DNA of 64,000 bases from Streptomyces sp. TLI_235 (GCA_002300355.1 NSGV01000001.1:496001-560000); one strand, 5' to 3'; shown: positions 8,261 through 16,276, numbered from the stretch's first letter. The notes: generated from the sequence alone by a model not told the origin. A program made the numbers and translations.

Positions 8261-8880
8261 TGCGGCCCCCTGCCCACGTGGCAGACCAACGATCTGATCG
8301 ACGGACACTGGCGGCTGCTGACCGGCTGGGGCGCCGTCCCGAAGACGCTGGTCTGGGACAACGAGCCGGGCGTCGGCAGAGGCCGGCCGACCAGCGAGTT
8401 CGCCGCCCTCGCGGGCCCGCTCGCCACCAGGATCAACTTCTGCCGGCCCCGAGATCCCGAGGCGAAGGGCCTGGTGGAGCGGGCCAACGGCTACCTGGAG
8501 ACCAGCTTCCTGCCCGGCCAAACCTTCGCCGGCCCGGGCGACTTCAACACCCAGCTGACCGCCTGGCTGCAGAACGCCAACCGCCGCCGACACCGCACGA
8601 TCGACGCCCGGCCCCTCGACCGCTGGGAGACGGACAGAGCGGCCATGCTGGCCATCCCACCCGTCAGGCCGCCGACCTGGTGGCCGCTTCGCACCCGCCT
8701 GGGCCGTGACCACTACATCCGCGTGGACACCAACGACTACTCCGTCCACCCCCGCGCGATCAGCCACCTCGTCACCGTCCAAGCCGACACCGAGGAGATC
8801 ACCGTGACCTGCGGCGAGGGCATGGTGGCCCACCATGCCCGCTGCTGGGCCCGCCACCAGTCGATCACCGACCCCAGCAC
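8261..8880 (+). pseudogene. IS21-family transposase (IstA) fragment
   Basis: The frame opened at 8261 encodes the C-terminal half of an IS21 IstA transposase. The segment WRLLTGWGAVPKTLVWDNEP contains the second catalytic Asp. KGLVERANGYLETSFLPG contains the catalytic Glu, and the downstream part (LGRDHYIRVDTNDYSVHPRA) is the Mu-type C-terminal domain. A stop codon at 8258-8260 precedes the fragment and the N-terminal HTH and first Asp are missing. Homology ends near residue 205 of the frame (ARHQSITDP), after which the frame continues to 9025 as unrelated sequence. No istB helper or terminal repeat is seen, so the element is dead. Confidence 0.8.
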
Positions 8881-9025
8881 GCCGCCGCGGCCCGGCATAA
8901 CGGGTCTGACGACTTCGGCGATGGCGGCGGCCAGCGGCACCTGCGCATGGGGTTGGGGGTTGGGGGTGCGCGCCTGCGGCCCTTACACCGCTCGCCTCCC
9001 GTTCGTTCACGGTCCTGGCCGCTGA

Positions 9026-9212
9026 ACGCGGCGTCCTGTGTCCCGGGGCGCTGCTTGCGGCGACTGGCCTCCCCCGCGCCTGGCGAAGACTACCTCCCTA
9101 GCCGACACCGAAAAATCTATCCTCGCCAGAGTAGACATTACCAGGTGCCGTGGTTAGTGTTTCTCTCGTAGACGAGGTCAAGCGGTACCCGCCAGACACG
9201 AACTGGTGGGCA
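9026..9212. other. Intergenic junction sequence
   Basis: This stretch runs from the end of the frame left by the IS21 fragment to the repeat field. It is visibly more A/T-rich around 9080-9180 (for example the GAAAAATCTA run near 9112). No gene is visible. Confidence 0.4.
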
Positions 9213-9668
9213 GCAGTACAGAAGTTCGCAGGTCGGCACGGTTGCAGGGTCCTGAAGCCAGGGATGGTGCAGTAAGGCGACAGGACCGGTGGCCGGGCCG
9301 GGTGGCCCGCAGGTATCAGGGGCCGCCGACCAGAGGTACCGCAGTTCAGCAGGAGCACTACCCGTAGGTGAAGTTGAGTTGAGTGGTACCGGCAGTCGCA
9401 GTACGCGGTATCCCAGTGAAGGCGCCCAGACTGCGGGCGCGCGTGCGGGGAGTCCGGCAGTGGGGTTCCAAGCCGAGCAGGTTGAGCAGGACGGGCGACG
9501 GGGCTGGCTGCCGGAGTCGGCGGGACCGAGAGGGACCGCCACAGCAGTACCGGGTAGTTGGCACTACCACGCAGTTCGCAGTACCGCAGTACCCATGTGA
9601 GCACTACCGAGCAGGTCGCAGTACCAGGCAGTTGGACGTACCCGCAGTTTGCAGTAACCGGCCAGTAC
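9213..9668. repeat. Field of degenerate GCAGTAC heptamers
   Basis: The heptamer GCAGTAC or a one-base variant recurs at 9213, 9269 (GCAGTAA), 9341 (GCAGTTC), 9398, 9544, 9571 (GCAGTTC), 9578, 9586, 9618, 9644 (GCAGTTT), 9651 (GCAGTAA) and 9662 (CCAGTAC). In several places it is doubled head to tail, as GCAGTTCGCAGTAC at 9571-9584. GCACTAC variants lie at 9355, 9561 and 9601. Between 9544 and 9668 copies come about every 33-40 bp, always in the same orientation. Long open frames cross the region on both strands but are repeat by-products. It lies upstream of the MerR-like gene at 9935. Confidence 0.7.
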
Positions 9669-9865
9669 AGAGGATGAATGGAGGGACAGCGCGCCATCAG
9701 GATCGCCCGGCGCGTGAGGAATCAGCCCGGGCGGACTCCGTGGACCCCAAGGCAAGGACGGTGGTTTCCGGTCACGCATACGCGATCCCCGCACGCCCCC
9801 TCCCCCGGGGCAGTGCGGACATAAGGAACCCGGCCCCAGAGCCGGTAGATGGTGTAAAACCCTTC

Positions 9866-9899
9866 GGGGCCCCGGGAGCCACTATGGCCCCGGGGCCCC
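9866..9899 (+). promoter_or_regulatory. GC-rich hairpin in the leader of the MerR-like gene
   Basis: A perfect 11-bp dyad, GGGGCCCCGGG (9866-9876) and CCCGGGGCCCC (9889-9899), has a 12-base loop. It ends 35 bp before the GTG start at 9935 and leaves the ribosome site AAGAAGAGG free. It could be an attenuator, a terminator of an upstream transcript or a protein-binding site. Confidence 0.5.
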
Positions 9900-9934
9900 T
9901 CAGCGCGTCCCCCGACACAACAAGAAGAGGTGCA

Positions 9935-10279
9935 GTGACCACGGCAACCATTCGACCGCACACCCCCGACTCCCTCGACGACGACTACCCCGCCTACACC
10001 ATGGGCCGCGCCGCCGAGATGACCGGCACCGCCCCCGGCTTCCTACGCGCCCTCGGCGACCAGGGCCTCATCACACCCCTGCGCTCGGACGGCGGACACC
10101 GCCGCTTCTCCCGCTACCAGCTACGGATCGCCATGCGCGCCCGCGACCTCGTCGATCAGGGCACCCCCATCGACGCCGCCTGCCGCATCATCATCCTCGA
10201 AGACCAACTCGAAGAAGCCCTCCGCATCAACGAACAGCTCCGCCGCGACGCCGGACAGGAACCCGCAGCCGACACCTGA
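9935..10279 (+). CDS. Small MerR-like HTH protein
   Basis: The 114-residue protein has a MerR-type N-terminal DNA-binding domain: YTMGRAAEMTGTAPGFLRALGDQGLI is the two-helix core, followed by the wing SDGGHRRFSRYQL and helix RIAMRARDLVDQG. A short helix EDQLEEALRINEQLRRDAG replaces the ligand-binding domain of classical MerR proteins. It is a common small regulator of Streptomyces, often found near cold-shock genes, as here. GTG 9935 is chosen for the AAGAAGAGG ribosome site 5 bp upstream; an in-frame ATG at 9882 lies inside the hairpin. Its ligand and target are unknown. The very long repeat-bearing upstream region suggests elaborate control. Confidence 0.8.
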   Translation: MTTATIRPHTPDSLDDDYPAYTMGRAAEMTGTAPGFLRALGDQGLITPLRSDGGHRRFSRYQLRIAMRARDLVDQGTPIDAACRIIILEDQLEEALRINEQLRRDAGQEPAADT

Positions 10280-10639
10280 CCCACCCACCAGGCCGACGAG
10301 ACCGGCCCGCGGTGAGCGACACGTGCTCACCGCAGGCCGCCCCGGACACGAGCACCCCGGCCCCGAGCACCGGCACAGCCCGATACAACGGCTCATCGCC
10401 CCGTTGGAGTGCACACCCGGGGGTGTCCAGTACCGTTCTGCCCGGGTCACGACGCGTGGACCCGGACCGGACTCCCCCTGACCGGACCGAGCCCACGCCC
10501 CCACCACCTCGACTGCCGGACTTGGCGTTGTTCAGGGAGTGCACGAAGCCTCACACGGTGGCGCTCACGGCGCAGGTCCGATGTCTTGAGGCCGAGCAGC
10601 CTCAGCCCTTGTAGCAGGTCGTCCCGCCGTTGTGCGCTC
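10280..10639. other. Intergenic region with terminator
   Basis: Apart from the hairpin at 10309-10333, no gene is supported. GTG-started frames across 10312-10614 and 10409-10996 have Pro/Arg-rich low-complexity translations and poor codon bias. Confidence 0.4.
10309..10333 (+). terminator. Hairpin after the MerR-like gene
   Basis: The arms GCGGTGAGC and GCTCACCGC form a perfect 9-bp stem with a 7-base loop, 30 bp after the stop at 10279. No U-tract follows, as is usual for actinomycete terminators. Confidence 0.55.
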
Positions 10640-11242
10640 TCAGCAAGGCGGGGCGTGGCGGGTGCTGCGGCTGGAGCGACGGAAGAGGATACGCGGCCCC
10701 CACTGCGGGGCCTGGTGCGAAGCGTCGGTGACCGCCGTCCACTGTGCGAGCAGTTCGCTCGCTGTACGCGTGTTGGCGGGGTCGGCCGCCGCGTTCATCA
10801 GCTTGGCTGCCTCTGCCTCGCCGCTCTGCGGCGGGACCACCAGCAGGTCCAGGCGCCGCGGCGCGTTGGAGCGCACCATGATCTCGTTCTCGTCCTGCTC
10901 CTGGAGGAACCAGCCGGCGTGCACCACGCGGCTGGCCGCCGGGATCCGGCGCGGGATCACCGGCCAGTGCGTGGGGGTTCAGCACGACGCGCGTGACGCG
11001 ACCCCCCACCGCTCGTCCAGTTCCACCGCCAGTGCGGGAAGTTCGGCGACGAGATCGCGTGAGCGCGGCCACCAGGCGCCATCGAGCCGGCCTGGGGCGC
11101 TGCCATCGGGAGTGAGCGAGAGCCGCAGGACCGGTTCCGAGGTGGCCGGGGCGGGTACGGGGCCCGGGTGCTGCGCGTGAGCCCTACCCCGGTGGTGTGA
11201 CCCTCGCAACGGCGGGGATCCCCGGCTCGTGCAGCACCGCAC
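10640..11242 (-). pseudogene. DUF5994 family protein, frameshifted twice
   Basis: Translating the minus strand in three successive frames rebuilds one DUF5994 protein. The first segment is LRLSLTPDG, then LDGAWWPRSRDLVAELPAL and ELDERWG. The second is RVTRVVLNP. The third is THWPVIPRRIPAASRVVHAG, LQEQDENEIMVRSN and RRLDLLVVPPQSGEAEAAKL. The shifts fall at runs of six G near 11012 and five C near 10984. DUF5994 proteins are small actinobacterial proteins of unknown function. Because both breaks are in homopolymers they may be sequencing errors and the gene intact. The N-terminus is uncertain; GTG 11242 is the farthest start in the first frame. Confidence 0.6.
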
Positions 11243-11389
11243 AAGGGTCGTGGGTTGCGCAACAGAGGACTGAACCGGTGGGAAGGGGGCGCGGCGCGTG
11301 AGCCGGTGGGTGCCAGGTTGGGTGGCGTCGTGGGCATGAACGCCGCCGCCGTTCGGCCGATGAGCGCGGGCGCGCGCCGGCGGGCGGTT

Positions 11390-11770
11390 TCAGAGGGTGA
11401 GCAGGCCGATGGCGTGGCCGTCGTGGTCGACGACGGGCCACACGGCCAGGCCCCGGCTGCGCATGGCGGCTGCCGCGGTGGCGGCGGGCATGTCGAGGGT
11501 GGCGAACGGGGCCCGGTCGAGGACGATGTCGCGTACCGGGGTCCGTGCGGTGGTCCGGGAGTGGGCCTGGAACGGGGCGAGGTGCCGCCGGGTCAGGAGG
11601 CCCGCGCAGCGGCCGTCGTCGTCGCGGACCAGGAGGTGGTCGGCGCCGGAGCCGTGGAGGATGTGGATCGCCACGTCGAGCATGACATCGTCGCTGATCT
11701 GGAGTTCGGGTTGGGTCATGAGGTCGCGGACCGTGGTAGCGGCGGCGGGGCGTTCGAGGGTGAGGGTCAT
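11390..11770 (-). CDS. CBS-domain protein
   Basis: The 126-residue protein is a tandem pair of CBS motifs forming one Bateman module. The first begins VRDLMTQPELQISDDVMLDVA and ends with DHLLVRDDDGRCAGLLTRRHL. The second begins PVRDIVLDRAPFATLDM and ends with VWPVVDHDGHAIGLLTL. Such modules bind adenine nucleotides and regulate partners. ATG 11770 is supported by AAAGGAG 9 bp upstream; an upstream frame extension is discarded as low-complexity. It lies downstream of the RNA helicase gene on the same strand, with a hairpin between them, so it is probably transcribed separately. Confidence 0.85.
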   Translation of the reverse strand: MTLTLERPAAATTVRDLMTQPELQISDDVMLDVAIHILHGSGADHLLVRDDDGRCAGLLTRRHLAPFQAHSRTTARTPVRDIVLDRAPFATLDMPAATAAAAMRSRGLAVWPVVDHDGHAIGLLTL

Positions 11771-11861
11771 GGGCGGACTCCTTTGGGGTCGCCTCCGCCG
11801 GGGCCGGCGGTGGTGGGGGCGCTGACGACGGCGGGACGGCCGGCGGGGGGCCGCCGAGGGC

Positions 11862-11891
11862 GGGCCCGGACCGAGCGGGCGGTCCGGGCCC
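11862..11891 (-). terminator. Terminator of the RNA helicase gene
   Basis: The arms GGGCCCGGACC and GGTCCGGGCCC form a perfect 11-bp stem with an 8-base loop. It begins 11 bp beyond the helicase stop. Confidence 0.65.
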
Positions 11892-11902
11892 ACGTCTGCT
11901 TG

Positions 11903-13447
11903 CTAGGCGGCGAGGGCGACGCGTCGGGGTGCCCGGCGGCGGCCGGAGGAACCCTGGCCGGCACGGCCCACGGCAGCCGTGCCGGTGGCTCCGCCGACGA
12001 TAGGGGCGGGGCGGCCGCGGCGGCTGCGGCTCGTAGACGGGCTGCGGCGCGGGCGCTCAACGACGGGGGCCGCGATCACGGTGGGGATGCCGGTGGGCAC
12101 GCGGGCGCCGGTGATGCGGGCCAGGTCCTCGTCGCCGGCGCTGACGCGGGTGGTGACGGGGGTGATGGCGGCGGTGGTCATCATCCGGGCCATCTCGCGG
12201 CGCTGGTTGGGCAGGACGAGGGTGACGACGGTGCCGGACTCGCCTGCCCGGGCGGTGCGACCGCCGCGGTGCAGGTAGTCCTTGTGGTCGTTCGGCGGGT
12301 CGAGGTTGACGACCAGGTCGAGCCCGTCGACGTGGATCCCGCGGGCGGCGACGTTGGTCGCGATCAGCGCCGTGACCTGGCCGGTGCGGAACTGCTCCAG
12401 GGTGCGGGTGCGCTGCGGCTGGGACTTGCCGCCGTGCAAGGCCGCGGCCTTCACGCCGTTGGCGAGCAGGTCCTCCACGAGGCGGTCGGCGCCGTGCTTG
12501 GTGTCGATGAACATGATCACCCCGCCGTCGCGCGAGGCGATGTGCGCGATCGTGGCGTTCTTGTCGTAGTTCTGCACGTGGAGCACGTGGTGCTCCATCG
12601 TGCTGACCGCCCCGGCGGACGGGTCCACCGAGTGGGTGACCGGGTCCTTGAGGAAACGGCGGACCAGGCGGTCGACGTTGCGGTCCAGGGTCGCGGAGAA
12701 CAGCATCGTCTGGCTGCCCTCGGCCACCTGGTCGAGCAGGTCGGTGACCTGCGGCAGGAAGCCCATGTCGGCCATCTGGTCGGCCTCGTCGAGCACCGTG
12801 ATGCCGACCCCGTCCAGCTGGCAGTCGCCCCGCTGGATCAGGTCCTTGAGCCGGCCGGGCGTGGCCACCACGACCTCCGCCCCGTGGTTCAGGGCGTGGG
12901 CCTGGCGGCCGATCGACATCCCGCCGACCACGGTCGCCATGCGCAGGCGCACCGCGTGGGCGTAGGGGGTGAGGGCGTCGGTGACCTGCTGGGCGAGTTC
13001 GCGGGTGGGGACCAGGACCAGGGCCAGCGGGCGGCGGGGTTCGGCGCGCTGTCCGGCGGTGCGGGCCAGCACGGCCAGACCGAACGCGATGGTCTTGCCG
13101 GAGCCGGTGCGGCCTCGTCCGAGAACGTCGCGGCCGGCGAGCGAGTTCGGCAGCGTGGCGGCCTGGATCGGGAACGGCGTGGTGACGCCCTGGCGGGTCA
13201 GCACCGACAGCAGCGCCTTCGGCATGTCCAGTTCCTCGAAGGTCTCGACGGCCGGCAGTGCCGGAGTGGTGCTCACCGGCATCGCGAACTCCCCGTGCGC
13301 AGAGGCACCCTGACGGCTGGTCCGTCCGGACGAGTGCCGGCCGCCACCGGAGGGCCGGTCGCCGTAGAAGGAGCTGCCGCCGGAGCGGGAGGAGGCCGAG
13401 GAGCGGGAGTTGGCGTCCTGGTACGGGGAGCGACTGGAGCGGTTCAT
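11903..13447 (-). CDS. DEAD-box ATP-dependent RNA helicase
   Basis: The 514-residue protein has the full set of DEAD-box motifs. These are the Q-motif region PFPIQAATLPN near 110, motif I GRTGSGKT near 130, PTRELA near 168, TPGRL near 214, motif II DEAD near 240 and SAT near 272. In the second RecA domain, ALHGG is near 355, TNVAARGI near 385 and HRGGRTARAG near 414. The first 55 residues are Ser/Arg-rich, and the C-terminal 80 residues are Arg/Gly-rich, probably RNA-binding. It should unwind RNA duplexes in cold-shock mRNA or ribosome assembly. ATG 13447 has AGGAAGG 6-12 bp upstream. The cold shock gene lies upstream on the same strand and is closed by its own hairpin. Confidence 0.9.
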   Translation of the reverse strand: MNRSSRSPYQDANSRSSASSRSGGSSFYGDRPSGGGRHSSGRTSRQGASAHGEFAMPVSTTPALPAVETFEELDMPKALLSVLTRQGVTTPFPIQAATLPNSLAGRDVLGRGRTGSGKTIAFGLAVLARTAGQRAEPRRPLALVLVPTRELAQQVTDALTPYAHAVRLRMATVVGGMSIGRQAHALNHGAEVVVATPGRLKDLIQRGDCQLDGVGITVLDEADQMADMGFLPQVTDLLDQVAEGSQTMLFSATLDRNVDRLVRRFLKDPVTHSVDPSAGAVSTMEHHVLHVQNYDKNATIAHIASRDGGVIMFIDTKHGADRLVEDLLANGVKAAALHGGKSQPQRTRTLEQFRTGQVTALIATNVAARGIHVDGLDLVVNLDPPNDHKDYLHRGGRTARAGESGTVVTLVLPNQRREMARMMTTAAITPVTTRVSAGDEDLARITGARVPTGIPTVIAAPVVERPRRSPSTSRSRRGRPAPIVGGATGTAAVGRAGQGSSGRRRAPRRVALAA

Positions 13448-13809
13448 GGGAAACCTTCCTGGGGCGGCACGTCGCGACGCGGCTCCGCAGCGCGGGGCGC
13501 CGGCAGGAGGCCGCAGGAAACGGGCCGAAAGTATGGAGTGCGGAGCGTGGACGGTGAAACCGTGCGGCACGTCACCTCAGGTCAGCGCTCACCGCGGGGC
13601 GGGAGCGAAGAACCTCGAACCGTGGGTGTCACGGCAGGGCGCCGATCCGGACGCGGCGCTGTGCGTCTCGCGTGGGGATGGCCGCCGATGGCGGAGCCAG
13701 GGGGCCTGAACGGCCGGGGAATGCGCGTGGCGCAATGCCGAGGGGCCCGCACCGGGCATCATGTACGCGGTGCGGGCCCCTCGCCACCAGGCGGGTGCCG
13801 TGGCAGAAA
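13448..13809. other. Long leader of the helicase gene
   Basis: No gene is visible between the cold shock stop and the helicase start. The region contains the cold-shock terminator hairpin (13739-13783). The remaining ~290 bp would be promoter and a long 5' untranslated leader, which is usual for cold-induced helicases. No leader peptide with a good ribosome site was found. Confidence 0.45.
13739..13783 (-). terminator. Terminator of the cold shock gene
   Basis: Perfect 16-bp arms, CGAGGGGCCCGCACCG (13739-13754) and its complement (13768-13783), have a 13-base loop. They start 27 bp past the cold shock stop codon. Confidence 0.75.
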
Positions 13810-14013
13810 CTACAGCGGACGAATGTTCTCGGCCTGCGGGCCCTTCTGGCCCTGCGTGACGTCGAACTCGACCTTCTGGCCCTCGAGCAGCTCACGGAAG
13901 CCGTTGGCGTTGATGTTCGAGTAGTGGGCGAACACGTCAGGACCGCCACCCTCCTGCTCGATGAAGCCGAAGCCCTTTTCCGCGTTGAACCACTTCACAG
14001 TGCCATTAGCCAT
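13810..14013 (-). CDS. Cold shock protein (CspA family)
   Basis: The 67-residue protein is a complete single cold-shock domain. RNP1 is seen as KGFGFIEQ near residue 13 and RNP2 as DVFAHYS near residue 26. The start [10 protein letters not shown] and the end [12 protein letters not shown] are the usual actinobacterial form. It should bind single-stranded RNA or DNA and act as an RNA chaperone. ATG 14013 has the strong ribosome site GAAGGAGA 7 bp upstream; the longer upstream frame is untranslated leader. It is followed by a strong terminator and then by the RNA helicase. Confidence 0.95.
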   Translation of the reverse strand: MANGTVKWFNAEKGFGFIEQEGGGPDVFAHYSNINANGFRELLEGQKVEFDVTQGQKGPQAENIRPL

Positions 14014-14519
14014 AAAGAAATCTCCTTCAAGGGGCTGTCCGAAGCCCGCACAGTGCGCGCTTCGAGTCGCCGCGATGAGCACCCACCCGGGGAAGAGCCG
14101 GGAAACAAGAAGGCGCCTGCGAAACATCAGCAGGCGCACACAAAGTTCATGGGAACCACTACTGCAACTAAGCAGACTCTAGCAGACCCAGGCCCGCCAC
14201 GGGCGGATATTCCACCCCCGGGTTCTGCGGGGCCCGTTCCCGGGGGCCGCAGGGCGCGAGGGCGACATGACCGTCAACACACAGGAAGGAAAGCCCGGTT
14301 GAGCTGGCAGCTCCGCTCTTTCGACGCCCGCGACCCGCCCTCCTCGGATGGGCGGGCCCACGGGTGCCCAGCACCTGCCCGCCGTGCCGGCCACGCAGCT
14401 CGCCCACCGGCGCCATCCGTGATCATTGCGGACGGCGTACGCGAAATTCCTGCCGCAGCTCAGAAATCGAGCGCACCGGAAAGACCCGCCCCCGCGATTT
14501 TCGGCGCATACTGCAGGAA
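14014..14519. other. Leader and promoter region between cold shock gene and divergent small gene
   Basis: About 500 bp without a supported gene. On the minus strand it must hold the cold shock promoter and probably a leader of more than 100 bases, as in other csp genes. The part at 14100-14190 is A/T-richer than its surroundings (AAGTTCATGGGAACC, TACTGCAACTAAGCAG), compatible with a promoter. On the plus strand the last ~100 bp precede the gene at 14520. Confidence 0.4.
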
Positions 14520-14747
14520 ATGACAAGATCGGTAGCAGTCCGCCGCGCCCTGCCCACCAGCCCCTTCAAGGCCCGGATCGAAGCGCCGCGCAAGCACTTC
14601 GCCGTCGGCGACCGCGTCACCCACGACACGTACGGCCTCGGCCGGGCCCTCGGGGTCGAAGGAGACAGCGACATCGCGGTACTTGTCGACTTCGGATCGC
14701 GACACCAACGCATCACCCAGCCCTACGCCGCGATGTTCAAGCTCTGA
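14520..14747 (+). CDS. Small conserved protein with KOW/CarD-like core
   Basis: The 75-residue protein ends with a conserved beta-rich core: HFAVGDRVTHDTYGLGRALGVEG, then IAVLVDFGSRHQRITQPYAAMFKL, here quoted in two pieces. The pattern 'GDxVxHxxYGxGxVxxV...VxVxFG' resembles the RNA-polymerase-binding Tudor-like domain of CarD/UvrD C-termini, but no function is known for these short actinobacterial proteins. ATG 14520 follows a GGAAATG context (GCAGGAA). The position opposite a cold shock gene recurs in Streptomyces. It could bind RNA polymerase or nucleic acid; this is inference. Confidence 0.7.
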   Translation: MTRSVAVRRALPTSPFKARIEAPRKHFAVGDRVTHDTYGLGRALGVEGDSDIAVLVDFGSRHQRITQPYAAMFKL

Positions 14748-14933
14748 CCCAGGAACAACGCGGCTCTCGGCCCGGGAGGGGACGCGCGACGCGGAGCCGG
14801 CCGTGCGTCCCCTCCGGATCGAACGGGCACCCGCCACTCGGCCTCTGGAGCGGTGCCGGCGATGACCGGAAAGGCACGTGACGAGCCGTCATCGACGGCC
14901 CGCTATGGGCTGGGCAGGCGGTAAGCTCGGCGC

Positions 14934-15338
14934 GTGGATGACAAACATCTGTTTGATTCTGTCTGCGCAGTGCTCTCCCACCGAGGGTTCGAACCGGCAT
15001 CGCCCCAGGCCGCCGGGCTCTCCGTCCGGCACCGTCCGGGAACCGGCCTGGTACTGAGATGGAGTCCGGGCCAGGACCTGATCGGCCCCACCCTCCAGGC
15101 TCGTCCGCATCCCGCCGACGCCGAGGGGCACACCGAGTTCCGCGGCATCCGCAGCGCGCTGATGCTGGCCATATCGGAAATCCTCCGCGCAGCGGGCTTC
15201 ACCGTCATCGCCCTCGGAACCGACCTGATCGTGACCGCCGGACCGAACGATTCCGGCGCCGCCCAGGGCCCCACGGCTGATTCCACCTGCCCCGCGCCGA
15301 GGCGCAGCCGACCCGCGCGCCAGGTCGCCGCCGCGTAG
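14934..15338 (+). CDS. Hypothetical protein
   Basis: The 134-residue protein is not assigned to a family. The first 100 residues have a plausible fold: helix HLFDSVCAVLSHRGFE, strands LSVRHRPGTGLVLRWSPG, a helix FRGIRSALMLAISEILRAAG and strand FTVIALGTDLIVTAG. The last 30 residues are Pro/Arg-rich. The sequence is that of a small soluble cytoplasmic protein. Start GTG 14934 follows GGCGGTAAGC; the ribosome site is weak. It is separated by 80 bp from the following gene and may be cotranscribed. Confidence 0.6.
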   Translation: MDDKHLFDSVCAVLSHRGFEPASPQAAGLSVRHRPGTGLVLRWSPGQDLIGPTLQARPHPADAEGHTEFRGIRSALMLAISEILRAAGFTVIALGTDLIVTAGPNDSGAAQGPTADSTCPAPRRSRPARQVAAA

Positions 15339-15419
15339 CAGCCAGCGCAGGGCCCGTGGCTGTCATGGCCGCTGCCCCAGACACGTGGGCGCCGGAGGCC
15401 GTGTCCTATCCTGGGATTC

Positions 15420-15782
15420 ATGTCGAACCCTGACGGGCTGCTCGTCGACATCGCCGCGATGGTCGAATCCGAGCACAGCAACCAGATGTCGCTGACCGTG
15501 GTGGTTCCCGGAGCGGTGATCACCGGCAGGCTCGCGCCGGTGACCCTGTGGTGGGAGCGGGTGGCGGAGGTCCTCCAGGCCTCGGAGCACCTGAAGCCGT
15601 TCGCCGCCCTCTTCGCCCCGCCCGCGGGCGGCCCGCCCGCACGGCCCACTCATCTTCATCTGCACCGGGCGAGGATCCTGCAGGGCGATTTCGCGCTGCC
15701 GCACACCGGCGGCATGTACCGCATCGCGATCGAAGACATCAGCAGCTGGACGGTCGGAGACTTCAGCTACTCCGACGTCTGA
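15420..15782 (+). CDS. GvpU-like protein
   Basis: The 120-residue protein resembles the gas vesicle accessory protein GvpU family. A helix (LLVDIAAMVESEH) is followed by paired strands SLTVVVPGAVITGRLAPV with the typical 'ITG' turn, then a helix WWERVAEVLQASEH and a second sheet HLHLHRARILQGD. No other gas vesicle genes are near. The family also occurs alone in Streptomyces, so a role in gas vesicles is doubtful. ATG 15420 is the first start. The last 20 bp overlap the small gene on the opposite strand. Confidence 0.5.
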   Translation: MSNPDGLLVDIAAMVESEHSNQMSLTVVVPGAVITGRLAPVTLWWERVAEVLQASEHLKPFAALFAPPAGGPPARPTHLHLHRARILQGDFALPHTGGMYRIAIEDISSWTVGDFSYSDV

Positions 15783-15924
15783 CAGCCACGGCAGGCCGCA
15801 CGGGCGCTTTCCTCCCCTCGGAGTCCAGCACCACGTAGTGGCAGTGGGTCTTGACGAGGACCACTCCGGCCAAGGCGGCGGTCGCGACCGCGACGGCGGT
15901 GGTGGCACGGTGGACGAGGCGCAT
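15763..15924 (-). CDS. 53-residue single-TM protein
   Basis: A short frame with good codon bias starts at ATG 15924 with a GGGAG ribosome site 5 bp upstream, and stops at 15763. It encodes a basic N-terminus (MRLVHRA), one membrane helix (TTAVAVATAALAGVVLV), a short linker KTHCHYVVLDSEGR and a basic tail. It is a small membrane or secreted protein. It overlaps the end of the GvpU-like gene by 20 bp in the opposite direction. The cellular role is unknown. Confidence 0.55.
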   Translation of the reverse strand: MRLVHRATTAVAVATAALAGVVLVKTHCHYVVLDSEGRKAPVRPAVAVRRRSS

Positions 15925-16249
15925 GAGAACTCCCTCGCACGGGGCCGCGTCCGTGCGGCGCCCGGGCGCGGGCGGTGGCGCAACCTGCGCGCGACGCTAG
16001 TTGACCATGATCACGTGCAGGTATCGCGGGGGTATCGCGTACACACACCGGAAATCCGGCCGCCCCCGGGCCCGGACCCGGGCCTGGCTCGGCACCGGAC
16101 CGCGACCCGGCCCGAACGCCGTGCCGCCCGGGCTGACGCCGAGTCACTTGAGGGTGTGTGCAGACTGGGCGACCCCGCGCAGCACGCTGTCCACCACAGG
16201 GGCCACGCCGGTGGAGGCGAAGAGGAACCCGAACACCGCGGCGATCAGT

Positions 16250-16276
16250 CACGGCAGCTGTAGATCGTGATCTGGC
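16250..16276 (+). repeat. Left terminal inverted repeat of the IS
   Basis: It is identical over 27 bp to the complement of 17708-17734, with no mismatch. Confidence 0.9.

Noticed and set aside
9213..9668. A CRISPR array
   Set aside because: The repeated unit is only 7-14 bp, spacing varies and there are no uniform spacers or cas genes.
9098..9697. Long frames on both strands through the GCAGTAC field
   Set aside because: Their open character comes from the repeat lacking stops; translations are repeats of short Tyr/Cys/Leu or Gly/Ser motifs with no SD.
11255..13924. An 889-residue plus-strand frame opposite the RNA helicase
   Set aside because: It is antisense to the complete DEAD-box gene and only open because of GC-biased third positions.
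14980..15010. GGGTTCGAACC as a tRNA T-arm
   Set aside because: It lies inside the coding frame of the gene at 14934 and no other tRNA arms flank it.
15420..15782. Gas vesicle cluster
   Set aside because: Only a GvpU-like protein is present; no gvpA, gvpF, gvpL or other gvp gene lies in the window.
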